From: Tolypothrix sp. PCC 7712
Lineage (GTDB): Bacteria; Cyanobacteriota; Cyanobacteriia; Cyanobacteriales; Nostocaceae
Length of the DNA: 64,000 bases
Reading direction: 5' to 3'
Assembly: GCF_025860405.1 (NCBI RefSeq)
Contig: NZ_CP063785.1
Location: 8,247,390 to 8,311,389, forward strand
Part shown: positions 8,782 through 17,934 of the stretch, in pieces
How the letters are laid out: each line of letters starts with the position of its first letter
How positions within the stretch are numbered: position 1 is the stretch's first letter
Made by a program: the position numbers and the translations under genes
Notes under the pieces: generated by a model
The model's database searches: none
Told to the model about the DNA's origin: nothing
What the model saw: the letters and a program-made list of their open reading frames with translations, nothing else

Positions 8782-9279
8782 ATGCCAAAACGCCTGATAA
8801 TAGAGTTAAATAATTGGTTACAACGAGATAGAATTGTACGGAATTTAGAAATATTTCAAGACTTTATTATTATCTCACTCTGTCTAGGCTTATTTTGTGT
8901 AATGCTGATTCGTCTGACAGAAATGTTTACTTCCTTTTTACGTCCATTAGATTTACGGGAAGTAACATCTGATATTTTGTTTATTTTAATTCTAGTAGAG
9001 TTATTCCGCTTGTTAATCGATTACCTACAAGCACAACGCATATCTGTAGGCGCAGCAGTAGAAATTACTATTGTTTCAGCTTTGCGAGAGGTAATTTTAC
9101 GTGGTGTGCTAGAAATACCCCGCGATCAACTACTAGGTATTTCTATATTTTTAGTAGTTTTAGCAGGGATTTTAGTAGCTTTACCTTGGATGACTCGCTT
9201 TTTTGAACATGACAAAACTACTAATCCTGACATTGCTGAAACAATCACGCAGTTATTGACTGAAAAACCTGAGTTGTAA
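8782..9279 (+). CDS. PsiE-like inner-membrane protein
   Basis: This protein of about 165 residues has four hydrophobic segments. It resembles the phosphate-starvation-inducible PsiE family of small integral membrane proteins, whose biochemical function is unknown. The visible features are DFIIISLCLGLFCVMLIRL near residue 23, a conserved-looking LFILILVELFRLLIDYL in the middle, and AAVEITIVSALREVIL before the last membrane span. A frame opens further upstream at a TTG (8704), inside the dispersed repeat. I prefer ATG 8782, preceded by GGGGA, because the extra 26 residues look like translated repeat. No Pho-box could be identified by eye. Confidence 0.75.
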   Translation: MPKRLIIELNNWLQRDRIVRNLEIFQDFIIISLCLGLFCVMLIRLTEMFTSFLRPLDLREVTSDILFILILVELFRLLIDYLQAQRISVGAAVEITIVSALREVILRGVLEIPRDQLLGISIFLVVLAGILVALPWMTRFFEHDKTTNPDIAETITQLLTEKPEL

Positions 9280-9865
9280 AGTCAAAGATCTAAAGTGATG
9301 AGTCATCGGTAATTGGCTATTTTTCCTGTAGTTATCTAGCCAATCTTTAACTTTTTTAGTCCTGTTCGCACCTGATAGGTTGTTCAGTTAATACCAACTA
9401 ATTATATCAAAAGTTGGTATAATGCTCCAGATTGTGCGATCGCCCTGAGGATTCTATCCTGCAATTCGAGTCTAAGAGCTAGGAGAAAGGTAAAGAAAAA
9501 CCCTTTCTCCGGTATCTCAAACCATATTTTCAGTGCAAATTGCTATTTCTTGTTATGGGAGGACTAATAAAGGCAGATTTTTACAGCTTTTTAGTGAGTT
9601 TTTGTTTCTCGGATGTTAGCAGCGAAACTCTCTAGAAAGTAGTTGTCGTTAACTATTTACATCAGAAAATATAAAAATTTTTTGTCAGTTCGCTAGTAAT
9701 AGGTTAATAAAAGATAAAAATCGGATTAAAAATGTAAACTTGATCCACAATACAAGCAAATGAAACTTAAATTTTATGCAAGTTTGATGATTTTTATGAA
9801 GTTTTAAGAGTTATTATCGATCGCAGGAATTAACTTGAAAAACTTGCAAAAACCAAATCAATTTA
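9280..9865. other. Intergenic with one hairpin; no gene seen
   Basis: This AT-rich gap of 586 bases has no coding frame that I trust. It contains a 9-bp inverted repeat, ATACCAACT/AGTTGGTAT (9391-9420), 110 bases after the PsiE-like gene. That repeat could act as a hairpin in the transcript. A HIP1-like site lies near 9437. Confidence 0.5.
9391..9420. repeat. Inverted repeat ATACCAACT/AGTTGGTAT
   Basis: Nine perfectly complementary bases flank a 12-base AT-rich loop. There is no T tract, so a terminator is not certain. It may equally be a common cyanobacterial intergenic palindrome. Confidence 0.6.
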
Positions 9866-10420
9866 GTGAACTACCCTCCAGTTTACAGTTCAAAACAAAA
9901 CTGTCCCATTCATTTGGTTGGCAAAACGGGACAAGCAGTTCAGATTTCAATTCATTCTCCTAGTCGGTATATCTGTGCCAACTGCGAACGGATATTACCA
10001 GATTGGAAGCAACAGTCAACTTTATGGGTAGTGATTGTTTTACAACAATCACAGTATCAATTACAGGAAAGTACACCTGTCATAGAGGAAGAGAAAGAAC
10101 GCTTACGAGAAAAGTTTATGCGGTTTGGTTTTGATTTAGCTTTTAATCTACGCGATCGCAGCTATTTTACAGACCTCATAGATCCTCGTACAGGCTATCC
10201 GCTACTTTCTCATCCTGGAATTGTTCCTCATGACGACACAGCAGTTGTCAAAGCTTTGCTAAATTACCCAGTCATCAAAAACAAATGCTGTGTACTAGTA
10301 CATCCAGAATGGGGGACAGCAGTCTATCCCAGCATCTTGATTTCCGAAGCTCCGCCAATCATGATTGAATGGGTGACTAAAAGCATAGCGCCCATGCATG
10401 GATGGCAAGAAATCAGCTAG
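9866..10420 (+). CDS. MMADHC (cobalamin-trafficking CblD)-like protein
   Basis: This 184-residue protein resembles the C-terminal domain of human MMADHC, which routes cobalamin with MMACHC toward its two client enzymes. The matching elements are TDLIDPRTGYPLL (human ADFIDPSSGLAFF), then CCVLVHPEWGTAVYPSI (human CCKVIRHSLWGTHVVVG), and a final SEAPPIM segment. The human comparison is from memory. An ICANCERILP segment near residue 36 carries two cysteines. The start is a GTG at 9866, and the ribosome-binding site is weak. The neighbours do not suggest B12 metabolism. It converges on the Wzc gene across a bidirectional terminator. A cobalamin role in a cyanobacterium is inference. Confidence 0.75.
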   Translation: MNYPPVYSSKQNCPIHLVGKTGQAVQISIHSPSRYICANCERILPDWKQQSTLWVVIVLQQSQYQLQESTPVIEEEKERLREKFMRFGFDLAFNLRDRSYFTDLIDPRTGYPLLSHPGIVPHDDTAVVKALLNYPVIKNKCCVLVHPEWGTAVYPSILISEAPPIMIEWVTKSIAPMHGWQEIS

Positions 10421-10484
10421 ATCATCAGTAACTGCGAATAAAAATGATGGACAAACAGGGCACTAGCATCGCCGTAAAAAATGT

Positions 10485-10531
10485 AAGAGTCAAAAATCAC
10501 AACTCAAATAAAATTTTGATTTTTGACTCTT
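10485..10531. terminator. Bidirectional terminator between convergent genes
   Basis: A 14-bp perfect stem, AAGAGTCAAAAATC pairing with GATTTTTGACTCTT, encloses a 19-base loop. It lies between the converging MMADHC-like and Wzc-like genes. The A- and T-rich parts of the stem would serve either direction. Confidence 0.8.
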
Positions 10532-10562
10532 GCCCCATACATATGCTGTACGCTCAATTCGC

Positions 10563-12761
10563 TTAACTATATTTATAGTAATGTTTGTAGCCTTTGTACT
10601 TAGTCTTATCTCCGTTAGCAACGATGCCTAAAATATTGACGGGAGAGAGTTTTAGACTATCTTGAGCTTGCATTAGCCCCGATTTATCTGTTTTGTCTAA
10701 CCTTACTACCATCACTACCCCGTCAGTGTAGGGTGCGATCATTCTCGCATCAACTAATCCTACTATCGGCGGCATATCATAAATAACTAAGTCAAAAGTT
10801 CTATTGAAATAGCCCATTAGTTGCTTCATTTTTTCTGAAGAAAGCAACCTTGCAGGATCGGGCGGTATTGGCCCCGAAGTAATCACAGATAAGTTGTTCA
10901 TCGTTGGCATTTGCCTGATTACCTGTCCTATGGGGATATTCGTGGAAATTAAACTGCTTAACCCCCACAGGTTACTTAGATCGGCTAATTCATGAACTTG
11001 GGGTCGGCGTAAATCAGCATCTACAAGTAGTACTTTTTTGCCCATTGCTGCTGCTATTTGGGCTAGTTGGAATGAAACTGTAGATTTGCCGTCTCCTGGT
11101 AATGCTGAACTAATAACTAAAGAGTGAATTGGTTGATCGGAACTGAGTAGTTGAATATTTGAATACAGTACCTGTAAAGATTCCCAAAATCTGCCTTGAC
11201 CGTAATAGCGATCGCTAGACGAGCGGCGTTGTAATATATGAGACATTTTTGGCATTTTGCGGGAAACATTTTTCGGTAAGATTTTTTCCAAAACTTTGTT
11301 CTCAGAATTGTGATATCGACTATCTTGGATTTTTCTATCAAAAGGCAAAGTTCCCAGCAAAGGTAGTTTGATTTTTTCTTTGAGACTGTCAGCAGTATGG
11401 TATGTATTATCTACCTTCTCTAGTAGCAAGCTAATGCCAACACCTAAAAGTAAACTAGCAATAAAACCTAACGTTAAGCTACGTTGAATATTAGCAGATA
11501 TTGGTTGTCCAGGCTCAAATGCTCCTTGAATTAACTCCCAAGGTAGTTCTGTCTGAGCCACCTGAATTTGTAGCGTTTCCCGAGTAGTTAAAAACCGATT
11601 CAGGCTCTCGGTGGCAATTTGTAGCTCTCTCTGCAGTTCTGTATATCTTCGCGATAAAACTGGTAATAGTTTAACTTCTCGATCAACTTGGATTTCTACT
11701 TTCTTTAATTCTTGGCTTTGTACTTCTAAAGTCTGAACTTGAGTAGCTATCTCAGCAAATTTAACACCTAAAGTTCTCTTGGCTTCTTCTTCTAATAATG
11801 GCAATAAATTTTCTTTTTTCTGCCTTAAACTTTGGATAGGTGGGCTATCTTCTTGAAACCGAGTTTGTTCTCCAGCTATTTGAGCGTCTAATTGACGGAT
11901 CTGAGCAATTAATTGTTGATATACAGATGTATTGCTGATCGCGGCTAGTTCTCCTTGTTCCCCTTTCATATTGGCAAAACTGGCACGAGACATAGCTAAT
12001 TGTTGATCAATTGCTAATCTTTGGGTTTTCAAGGCTTGCACTTGACTGGCAATTTGTGTTGCCTGGGCTTCTGGACTAATAAAATCATACCTTTGGCGGA
12101 ACAATTGCAGCTCTTTTTGCAAACTATCTACTCTATTTTTAATACTTGGTAGTTGTTTCTCAACAAACTGTACACCTTGCCTTAACTTGGTTTGGCGCTT
12201 TTGTAGACTATATTCTAAATAAGATTTAGCAATGATATCTAGAACTACTTTAATCTGCCGAGGGTCTTCACTTTTGAATCGTACCTCTATAATTTTCGTC
12301 TGTCCTAAACGACGAATTGTTAACAATGCCATTAGAGAATCATAATTTATATTTGGATAAATTTTCTGTATCTCTTTGACAATGCTTATCATCAATTCTG
12401 GGCTTTTGAGAACTTGTATTTGGCTTTCGTAATCTAAACTACCAGATTTACCTGAGCTACTAGGATCAATGGTGAGTTGTGACAAAGATTTCTCTTCATT
12501 TACAGGTTCTACTAAAAGTCGAAAATTACTTTCATAGATAGGTTTTTGCTTTAATGTAGAGTAGCCCACAGCAGCCATGACCACAGTTGCTACTCCTACA
12601 ATAATCAACATGCGTCGCTGTACAACACTGAGGAATTGTCGTAAGTCCCAATCATTACTATCCTTGTCAAACCATGCCGTAATCTGAGGTGAAAATGCTT
12701 GGTGTATCGCACTTCCATTGCGCTCGTAAGTTGAAGGTTTAGTTAAATTGTTCTCCATCAT
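10563..12761 (-). CDS. Wzc/CpsD-type polysaccharide co-polymerase tyrosine autokinase
   Basis: This 732-residue fusion joins a Wzz chain-length domain to a bacterial tyrosine kinase. Residues up to about 60 are cytosolic. They are followed by TM1 (MLIIVGVATVVMAAVGY), a periplasmic region with long coiled-coil helices (about 180-440), and TM2 (LGFIASLLLGVGISLLLEK). The kinase domain has Walker A ALPGDGKST at about 555, Walker A' VLLVDADLRRPQ and Walker B LVIYDMPPI. A Tyr cluster, YKGYKHYYKYS, closes the protein. Such proteins control polymerisation and export of capsule or exopolysaccharide through autophosphorylation of that tail. It is transcribed away from the polysaccharide cluster, with a 1.6-kb gap upstream. 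A paired Wza-type outer-membrane channel is not seen here. Confidence 0.95.
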   Translation of the reverse strand: MMENNLTKPSTYERNGSAIHQAFSPQITAWFDKDSNDWDLRQFLSVVQRRMLIIVGVATVVMAAVGYSTLKQKPIYESNFRLLVEPVNEEKSLSQLTIDPSSSGKSGSLDYESQIQVLKSPELMISIVKEIQKIYPNINYDSLMALLTIRRLGQTKIIEVRFKSEDPRQIKVVLDIIAKSYLEYSLQKRQTKLRQGVQFVEKQLPSIKNRVDSLQKELQLFRQRYDFISPEAQATQIASQVQALKTQRLAIDQQLAMSRASFANMKGEQGELAAISNTSVYQQLIAQIRQLDAQIAGEQTRFQEDSPPIQSLRQKKENLLPLLEEEAKRTLGVKFAEIATQVQTLEVQSQELKKVEIQVDREVKLLPVLSRRYTELQRELQIATESLNRFLTTRETLQIQVAQTELPWELIQGAFEPGQPISANIQRSLTLGFIASLLLGVGISLLLEKVDNTYHTADSLKEKIKLPLLGTLPFDRKIQDSRYHNSENKVLEKILPKNVSRKMPKMSHILQRRSSSDRYYGQGRFWESLQVLYSNIQLLSSDQPIHSLVISSALPGDGKSTVSFQLAQIAAAMGKKVLLVDADLRRPQVHELADLSNLWGLSSLISTNIPIGQVIRQMPTMNNLSVITSGPIPPDPARLLSSEKMKQLMGYFNRTFDLVIYDMPPIVGLVDARMIAPYTDGVVMVVRLDKTDKSGLMQAQDSLKLSPVNILGIVANGDKTKYKGYKHYYKYS

Positions 12762-14390
12762 TTATTTATCTTGTGTAATCAGCTAGGTAAAATTGGTCAT
12801 TGCTGGTTGTAGTAAAGGTAAGATACACTCTTGTACTTGTTAAGTAAAATATATAAGTGAAAAACTAAATATTAGACTTAAAGTAAATCCCATATTATTA
12901 AGTTTTGAGTTGGCATTTATGTTCTTTGCCCTATCAATGCTCAAAAAAATAATTTATATAGCTGTTTTAGACTCCTAACGACAACTAGTCAATGTTTTAG
13001 AGGAGAATATCTAAAATAGTATTTATACTTAAAAGCACCTCAACCAAAATTTAGATGCTATAACAAAAGGCGGTTAAAATTGCTTGGGGCTGTCTCCTCT
13101 TAGTTCCGATTAGCTTAGTTAACTACTTTGTCAGCAGCATATGTATCTTTACGTAAGTTAAAAATCAGTCTAGTAATAATATGGACAGTGCTATACTGAG
13201 GCAAGTATATTCTGGCTTTCCAATGTCAACCTGAGTATACAAGGAAGTTTTAAGTATAAAATATGATACATTACTTAACTAAGAATTGAGATATAAATAT
13301 CTAGCCCTCTCCCTCCTTTAGATGGACAGTCTCGGAATTCTTCACTATGTTTAGACAAAATCCTTTACAGGCTTACCTGGTTCTAGGCAGATTTTGCTCG
13401 CCTCGTGCTTCAAAAACAGAACTAAAACCCTGATTACAAATTATTCAACCCTCAATTACATAGAGCTTAGGCGTATTTCCAAAAATCAAACAGGAGTTTT
13501 ATAGGATATTTTATTGCGGGATTGATTGTCACTAGTCTGCTGGATTGCTTAAGATATCTCTACTAACTCTGCTCTTACAGGCATAATAAGTTTTTCTGGT
13601 ATGGTCTTCTGCCAATAACACTTAATCGGAGTTTTTCACAAAAGTCAAGGGTCAAAAAATTTTAGGTTTAGGTGGGTATTATAACTTTATCCAATCTCCT
13701 TACACAGCTTTAAATATTTGGGTAGGCTACAGTGAAAATTTTTCAACTCATAACGATTTTGCCTATTAGCTATTCGTCAAGAATTTTATAGTCATGGTTC
13801 AAATCCTTTAGCTCAGTTAAAACTAGAAAATCTCTGCTCTTAAATTTAATTATTTTGCTTAAAGTACCACTGTGGATTTCACGGTTAGTAGTAATACTTA
13901 AGAAGTATTATACTAATATTTTATTAAAAAATCAGTATAAATACTTTGGTGTATCATGGGTATATATGATTTAAAATTGTTCACCGATAACCGACGTAAA
14001 ATTTAAAAATAATTTGTTACCAAAAAAATATTCCAATCATTGCGGTTATTTTACTTAGGCTGGATTCATCAACTCGATGGTGAATTTTGCCACAACTGCT
14101 GACTGCAATTTTTTATTAATTAAACAAGCAATTTATCTGGTGCATCATCTAGCTAATGCATAATACCTTGGCTCTGGATCATAGCAAAGCTAGAAAGTAT
14201 CCTGATTAAACTCTTTCACAAAAAACCGCAATAAAGATTCAAAAAAATTATGTTTTTTCCCTAATTTATACAAACATCGTTTATAAAAGAATTTAACTGC
14301 AAGTATAGAGCGACTAAGGCAATCGATTGCTGCGATCGCTTTCTTGGTTATTTCTTGGTCTAGGAATCTTTTAAAAGGACGATATAGCCA
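12762..14390. other. Long AT-rich gap with possible gene debris
   Basis: About 1.6 kb separate the divergent Wzc and first glycosyltransferase genes. No intact gene is present. Short protein-like stretches in shifting frames occur between about 13490 and 13843 (see the pseudogene entry). The rest is AT-rich and must contain the promoters of both flanking genes. Confidence 0.5.
13490..13843 (+). pseudogene. Possible decayed membrane or polysaccharide gene
   Basis: Several short open stretches read like protein but are broken by stops and frame changes. One is hydrophobic (IGYFIAGLIVTSLL, near 13502). A second, open from 13626 to a TAG at 13767, includes GLGGYYNFIQSPYTALNIW and SENFSTHNDF. A third, in another frame, ends with SHGSNPLAQLKLENL at 13841. 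The THNDF motif near hydrophobic sequence recalls O-antigen-ligase-like proteins, but this is only a guess. It could also be chance in AT-rich DNA. Confidence 0.3.
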
Positions 14391-15830
14391 ATGACATTCA
14401 GTGAATGGCTGAAGAAATCGTTGCTAACCATCTCGACAAACAAAGGTGCTCAGAATCAGCAATTTTTTACTCCTGATAGAGACTTATTGTTAAGTGATAA
14501 AGTTAACTTCGATCATATAAAAGAGCAGAATGAGGAGGACTTTAACAAGTTTGTACTGCCTTCAATAGTCCCTAGTCAGTCTCTATCAATGAATACAACT
14601 TGGTATGAGCAACCGCTGAAATTATCTGTGATTACTGAGTTTTTTCCCCCAGACTACGCTGCTACAGGACAGTTGATTGAGGAACTGGTAAGACAGTTAG
14701 GTAAACAAGGAGTAAACATTGAGGTGTTTACAGGTCAGCCGGGGTATGCGTTTGGAACTTCCTATGCTCCTGCCATAGAACAAGTAGGTCGAGTTAGAAT
14801 TAGGCGATCGCGCACTGCTCAACTTTGGTCGCGGCGAGTTCGTGGTAAAGCGATCAACGGTATCTTGTTTACCTTGCGTGCTGTGCTGCATCTAGTTAGA
14901 TGTTGCCGTCGCCATGATGTAGTGTTGTTAACCTCAGCCCCACCATTTTTACCAATTGTGGGATATCTGGCTCACCTGTTTTTTAAGCTTTCTTATGTCT
15001 GCTTAATTTATGATATTTATCCCGATATTGCGATCGCCTTAGGAGTAATCCCTAAAAATCATTGGCTAGCAAGATTTTGGCAAACCATAAATAAAAAGGT
15101 TTGGCAAAAAGCTAAAGGAATAGTGGTGCTAAGTCCAGCGATGAAGCAGCGGGTAGTGGCAGTTTGTCCAGAGGTAGCAGATAAGGTATCTGTAATTCAC
15201 AGTTGGGGAGATCCTGACTTGATTGTGCCAATGGTCAAAAAAGATAACTGGTTTGCAACGAAATATAACTTAGTTCATAAATTTACTGTTCTTTATTCGG
15301 GTAACATGGGTCGGTGTCATGATATGGACACCATATTGGCAGCAGCCAAACAACTGCAAGATGAGCCGATTCAGTTCGTTTGTATTGGAGGTGGTGCAAA
15401 ACACGACAGTGTAATCCAAGCAGTCAATCGACTTGGGTTAAGTAATTTTTTGTTTTTACCCTATCAAGATAAAGAAGTACTGCCTTACTCTCTAACAGCT
15501 TGCGATCTCTCCTTAGTTAGTGTAGAAGCTGGTATGGAAAGTTTAGTTGCACCCAGCAAACTTTACCCAGCATTAGCAACAGGGCGACCTATTGCTGCAA
15601 TTTGTTCAGAGTATTCTTATTTAAGGCAAATCATCGCAGATGCCCAATGTGGTGCTAGTTTCGAGAATGGTGACAGTTATGGATTAGTTGAATTTATTCG
15701 CTTATTGAACAGTGACAAACAATTAGCAGAACGCATGGGTATGGCATCTCGTCGGTATTTGCAGTCGCATTTTACGCCCGAGATTATTGCTAAACAATAT
15801 TTAAGAGTTCTCCGACAAGCTGTTTCTTAA
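14391..15830 (+). CDS. GT4-type glycosyltransferase with N-terminal extension
   Basis: This 479-residue protein carries a GT-B fold of the GT4 family from about residue 72. LSVITEFFPPDYAATGQLIEEL opens the Rossmann-like acceptor half. The donor half has VLYSGNMGRCHDMDTILAA, a FLPYQDKEVLPYSL segment and SVEAGMESLVAPSKLYPALA, where the conserved acidic residue of GT4 enzymes is expected. It resembles WcaI-like transferases of exopolysaccharide clusters. The first 66 residues match nothing I know, and ATG 14589 in the same frame is an alternative start. AAAGGA precedes the annotated ATG. It stands apart from the main operon by 2 kb. Donor and acceptor are unknown. Confidence 0.88.
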   Translation: MTFSEWLKKSLLTISTNKGAQNQQFFTPDRDLLLSDKVNFDHIKEQNEEDFNKFVLPSIVPSQSLSMNTTWYEQPLKLSVITEFFPPDYAATGQLIEELVRQLGKQGVNIEVFTGQPGYAFGTSYAPAIEQVGRVRIRRSRTAQLWSRRVRGKAINGILFTLRAVLHLVRCCRRHDVVLLTSAPPFLPIVGYLAHLFFKLSYVCLIYDIYPDIAIALGVIPKNHWLARFWQTINKKVWQKAKGIVVLSPAMKQRVVAVCPEVADKVSVIHSWGDPDLIVPMVKKDNWFATKYNLVHKFTVLYSGNMGRCHDMDTILAAAKQLQDEPIQFVCIGGGAKHDSVIQAVNRLGLSNFLFLPYQDKEVLPYSLTACDLSLVSVEAGMESLVAPSKLYPALATGRPIAAICSEYSYLRQIIADAQCGASFENGDSYGLVEFIRLLNSDKQLAERMGMASRRYLQSHFTPEIIAKQYLRVLRQAVS

Positions 15831-16202
15831 CGCTTTTGAGTATTATTACGCAACATAATTCCCAAAAACGTATTAAATTACTTTCATCTTCGGCTTGACA
15901 ATCGTAATTTGCGGCTATATAAACAAAGTGCATCTATCATTTAGGAACGCTGACTCTGAAAGTTATGTTTGACAAACTGGTCAATGCAGACTTCCTTAAG
16001 TAGGATTACGGAAACCTGCTACTAAAGAAGAGATAGTGAAGCATTTTCCTTAGAACTTGCACTGGTTCACAAGTTTTTCTTCTAAAAATTCAATAACTCA
16101 CTGTTGATTAAGAAGTGGGCTTTGATGGTCTTTATGATCTCAGTCCCTTCAACGCAACCTTCTTGTGGATTTGTTTGATGTCTACTGATATGGAGGGCCG
16201 AA
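15831..16202. other. Intergenic; nothing recognised
   Basis: These 372 bases follow the glycosyltransferase gene. No open frame, clear hairpin or repeat array could be supported in this stretch. Confidence 0.4.
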
Positions 16203-16628
16203 GTGCAGAAAAGGTGTGATCGAAATCGAAAACGTTCTAAAAGACGAGCCATATATTGTCCAGAACATGGGTGCTATTTAAATAGCATGAGTCAAAAATA
16301 TGGGTTGTTTGCAGAACGAGCTGGACAGCTACAAGAGCGAGGGATGAAGCGGTTAGATGCCTTAATGTTAGTTGCAGCCAAAACTGCAATTCCTATAGAC
16401 GGTGAGTGGTTGGAAGCTTTTTGGTGTGATGAATGCCAACAAACTAAGTGGTACCACGTTTGTAAGGGCGATTCCACTTATGAATTATCAGTAGCACCGC
16501 CAGAACTTTGGCAACAAGCCACAGGGGTAATTAATCCACACAGAAATCCTTCAGTGGGGGAGTTCACTAGTAGAAATGCTCGGATGCTTCGCTACAGAAC
16601 TATTGAAAATTGTAAGTTTATATACTAA
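16203..16628 (+). CDS. Conserved-looking hypothetical protein with Cys/His motifs
   Basis: I do not recognise this 141-residue protein. It starts with a strongly basic segment (MQKRCDRNRKRSKRRA), followed by YCPEHGCYLNS (about 18-28), a central helical part, and FWCDECQQTKWYHVC (about 72-86). The paired CPxHGC and CDEC...HVC motifs could bind a zinc ion, and the basic start could contact nucleic acid. The start is GTG 16203, with GGAGGG just upstream, which supports translation. It is flanked by non-coding repeat-rich DNA. It may be a cyanobacterial orphan family, and no function should be assigned. Confidence 0.6.
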   Translation: MQKRCDRNRKRSKRRAIYCPEHGCYLNSMSQKYGLFAERAGQLQERGMKRLDALMLVAAKTAIPIDGEWLEAFWCDECQQTKWYHVCKGDSTYELSVAPPELWQQATGVINPHRNPSVGEFTSRNARMLRYRTIENCKFIY

Positions 16629-16734
16629 TGCAAACACTCAAACATCTGTCGTTTTGAGCGAAGCAGAAGCTTAAAGATAATTGGCTTCGATCAAAATGAC
16701 ACCTGAAAATGCAAAATAAACAAAGCTTTATTGG

Positions 16735-16960
16735 AAAAAATAGAGCATTTATAAGTTTGAGTCGAATCTTTAGCGATTTGGAACAGCATTTATTGTAAAA
16801 AGTGGAGTATTCATAAGTTTGAGTCGAATCTTTAGAGCTTTGGATTAATTTTTGTTATGAAGGGTGGAGCATTTATAAGTTTGAGCCGAATATTTGCAGC
16901 TTTGAATAAGTTTTTATGGTAAAAAATCGTGTGTTTACAAGTTTTGTCGCATTTGTGACC
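16735..16960 (+). repeat. Four-copy 62-bp tandem repeat
   Basis: The anchor ATAAGTTTGAG occurs at 16751, 16813 and 16875. A degenerate fourth copy (ACAAGTTTTGT) sits at 16937, so the spacing is exactly 62 bases each time. The first three copies share about 30 bases around TTTGAGTCGAATCTTT, followed by a variable A/T-rich half. The fourth is strongly decayed. The array lies in the 470-base gap between two hypothetical genes and contains no convincing plus-strand frame. Confidence 0.85.
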
Positions 16961-17098
16961 ACAAAAAACCATTAAGTTAGGAAATTTACGCAATTCCCCA
17001 GAAAATTTGATCGCTGATGATTCCCAATTAACACTAGTTCCGTATTGGTTAAGCATAAGTTAACTTATGTGTAGCCTTTCAAACATGGACATACTGCT

Positions 17099-17479
17099 AT
17101 GGGAAGACCAAAGCGTACTTCGGTAATTTTAGAAAAAGCCCAGCGTCGGATAGCTGGTTTAAAGACAATTGATGGCTCACTAGATTTGGGAAATGGGCTT
17201 ACGGTCGAAATATTTTTAGAATTAATTGAAGATACACGCAGAAAATTAGAGGCTCATAATATTGCTTTGTCAGCCGCCGATCAGACAGGTACTCTGGTTT
17301 CACAAGCAGAGCGATCGCTTGCCGATTTATCAGAGCGAATGTTAACTGGGGTAGCTTCTAAATATGGTAAACGTAGCGATGAATATGAGATGGCTGGGGG
17401 TGCGCGCAAGCGTACTGGTAAGCGGAATGCTCGCAAAGTAAGTACATCTACGCCCACAGAAAGTCCGGCTACAATCTAA
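17099..17479 (+). CDS. Small hypothetical protein, basic C-terminus
   Basis: This 126-residue protein matches no family I can name. It has a predicted helical body (MGRPKRTSVILEKAQRR, then LTVEIFLELIEDTRRKLEAHN) and a middle part rich in Ala and Ser. The C-terminal tail is very basic and then Thr/Ser-rich (GARKRTGKRNARK, then STSTPTES), a composition seen in nucleic-acid-binding proteins. A HIP1 site lies inside the gene at about 17310, and codon use looks like the neighbours. A perfect hairpin follows the stop. It is probably a cyanobacterium-specific conserved protein. Confidence 0.65.
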   Translation: MGRPKRTSVILEKAQRRIAGLKTIDGSLDLGNGLTVEIFLELIEDTRRKLEAHNIALSAADQTGTLVSQAERSLADLSERMLTGVASKYGKRSDEYEMAGGARKRTGKRNARKVSTSTPTESPATI

Positions 17480-17530
17480 GATATCTCGACGACTTGATAA
17501 CTCATCAATTATTATTATTCAACCAACCAT

Positions 17531-17556
17531 AGGGACACAAATTTTTGTGTCCCTAT
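17531..17556 (+). terminator. Hairpin after hypothetical gene
   Basis: A 12-bp perfect stem, TAGGGACACAAA pairing with TTTGTGTCCCTA, starts 52 bases after the stop codon at 17479. A T tract is weak, but the stem is strong. It probably acts as a terminator or 3'-end stabiliser. Confidence 0.75.
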
Positions 17557-17676
17557 TAGATTAAGAGCGATGGATGTAGATCCAGATAATTTTTAATTTT
17601 TTAAATTTTGCAATTGCCTTGAGAGAATTACAATAAAATCCCCAAATGCTTGTAGGGGCGCAGTATTGCTCATTGA

Positions 17677-17859
17677 TGTCAACTTAACGTGAAACCCGCT
17701 CTTGTGCAAGGTTTCGCCCTCACCCCCAGCCCCTCTCCCACCAGGAGAGGGGAGCAAGAGATTGAGTTCCCCTTCTCCTGCGGGAGAAGGGGTTAGGGGA
17801 TGAGGGCGCGAGGTATTTGTACAACACTTGCCGTATATAGCTTTTAGCTTAAGTTGACA
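17677..17859. mobile_element. MITE-like element, 183 bp, with nested hairpins
   Basis: The ends are perfect 11-bp inverted repeats: TGTCAACTTAA at 17677-17687 and TTAAGTTGACA at 17849-17859. Inside, CGCCCTCA (17715) pairs with TGAGGGCG (17801). Within that lie two further hairpins: CCCCTCTCC/GGAGAGGGG (17730-17752) and CCCCTTCTCC/GGAGAAGGGG (17769-17792). It encodes nothing. Size, terminal repeats and strong folding fit a non-autonomous miniature transposable element. I see no clear target-site duplication, so mobility is inferred. Confidence 0.6.
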
Positions 17860-17934
17860 CGTATGAGTATTGCTGTGCCCTTTGTGCTGTAAATGTGGAA
17901 CCGCCGATCAATTTTGATGAGGTGAGACAAATTA

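Noticed and set aside
16735..16960. Considered as a CRISPR array
   Set aside because: The conserved part and the variable part are not a sharp repeat-spacer alternation, and only three good copies exist.
16832..17056. Minus-strand frame across the 62-bp repeat
   Set aside because: It runs through the tandem repeat and lacks any protein-like pattern.
17709..17808. CRISPR-like hairpins
   Set aside because: The hairpins are nested within one element with terminal inverted repeats. There is no regular repeat-spacer pattern and no cas gene.
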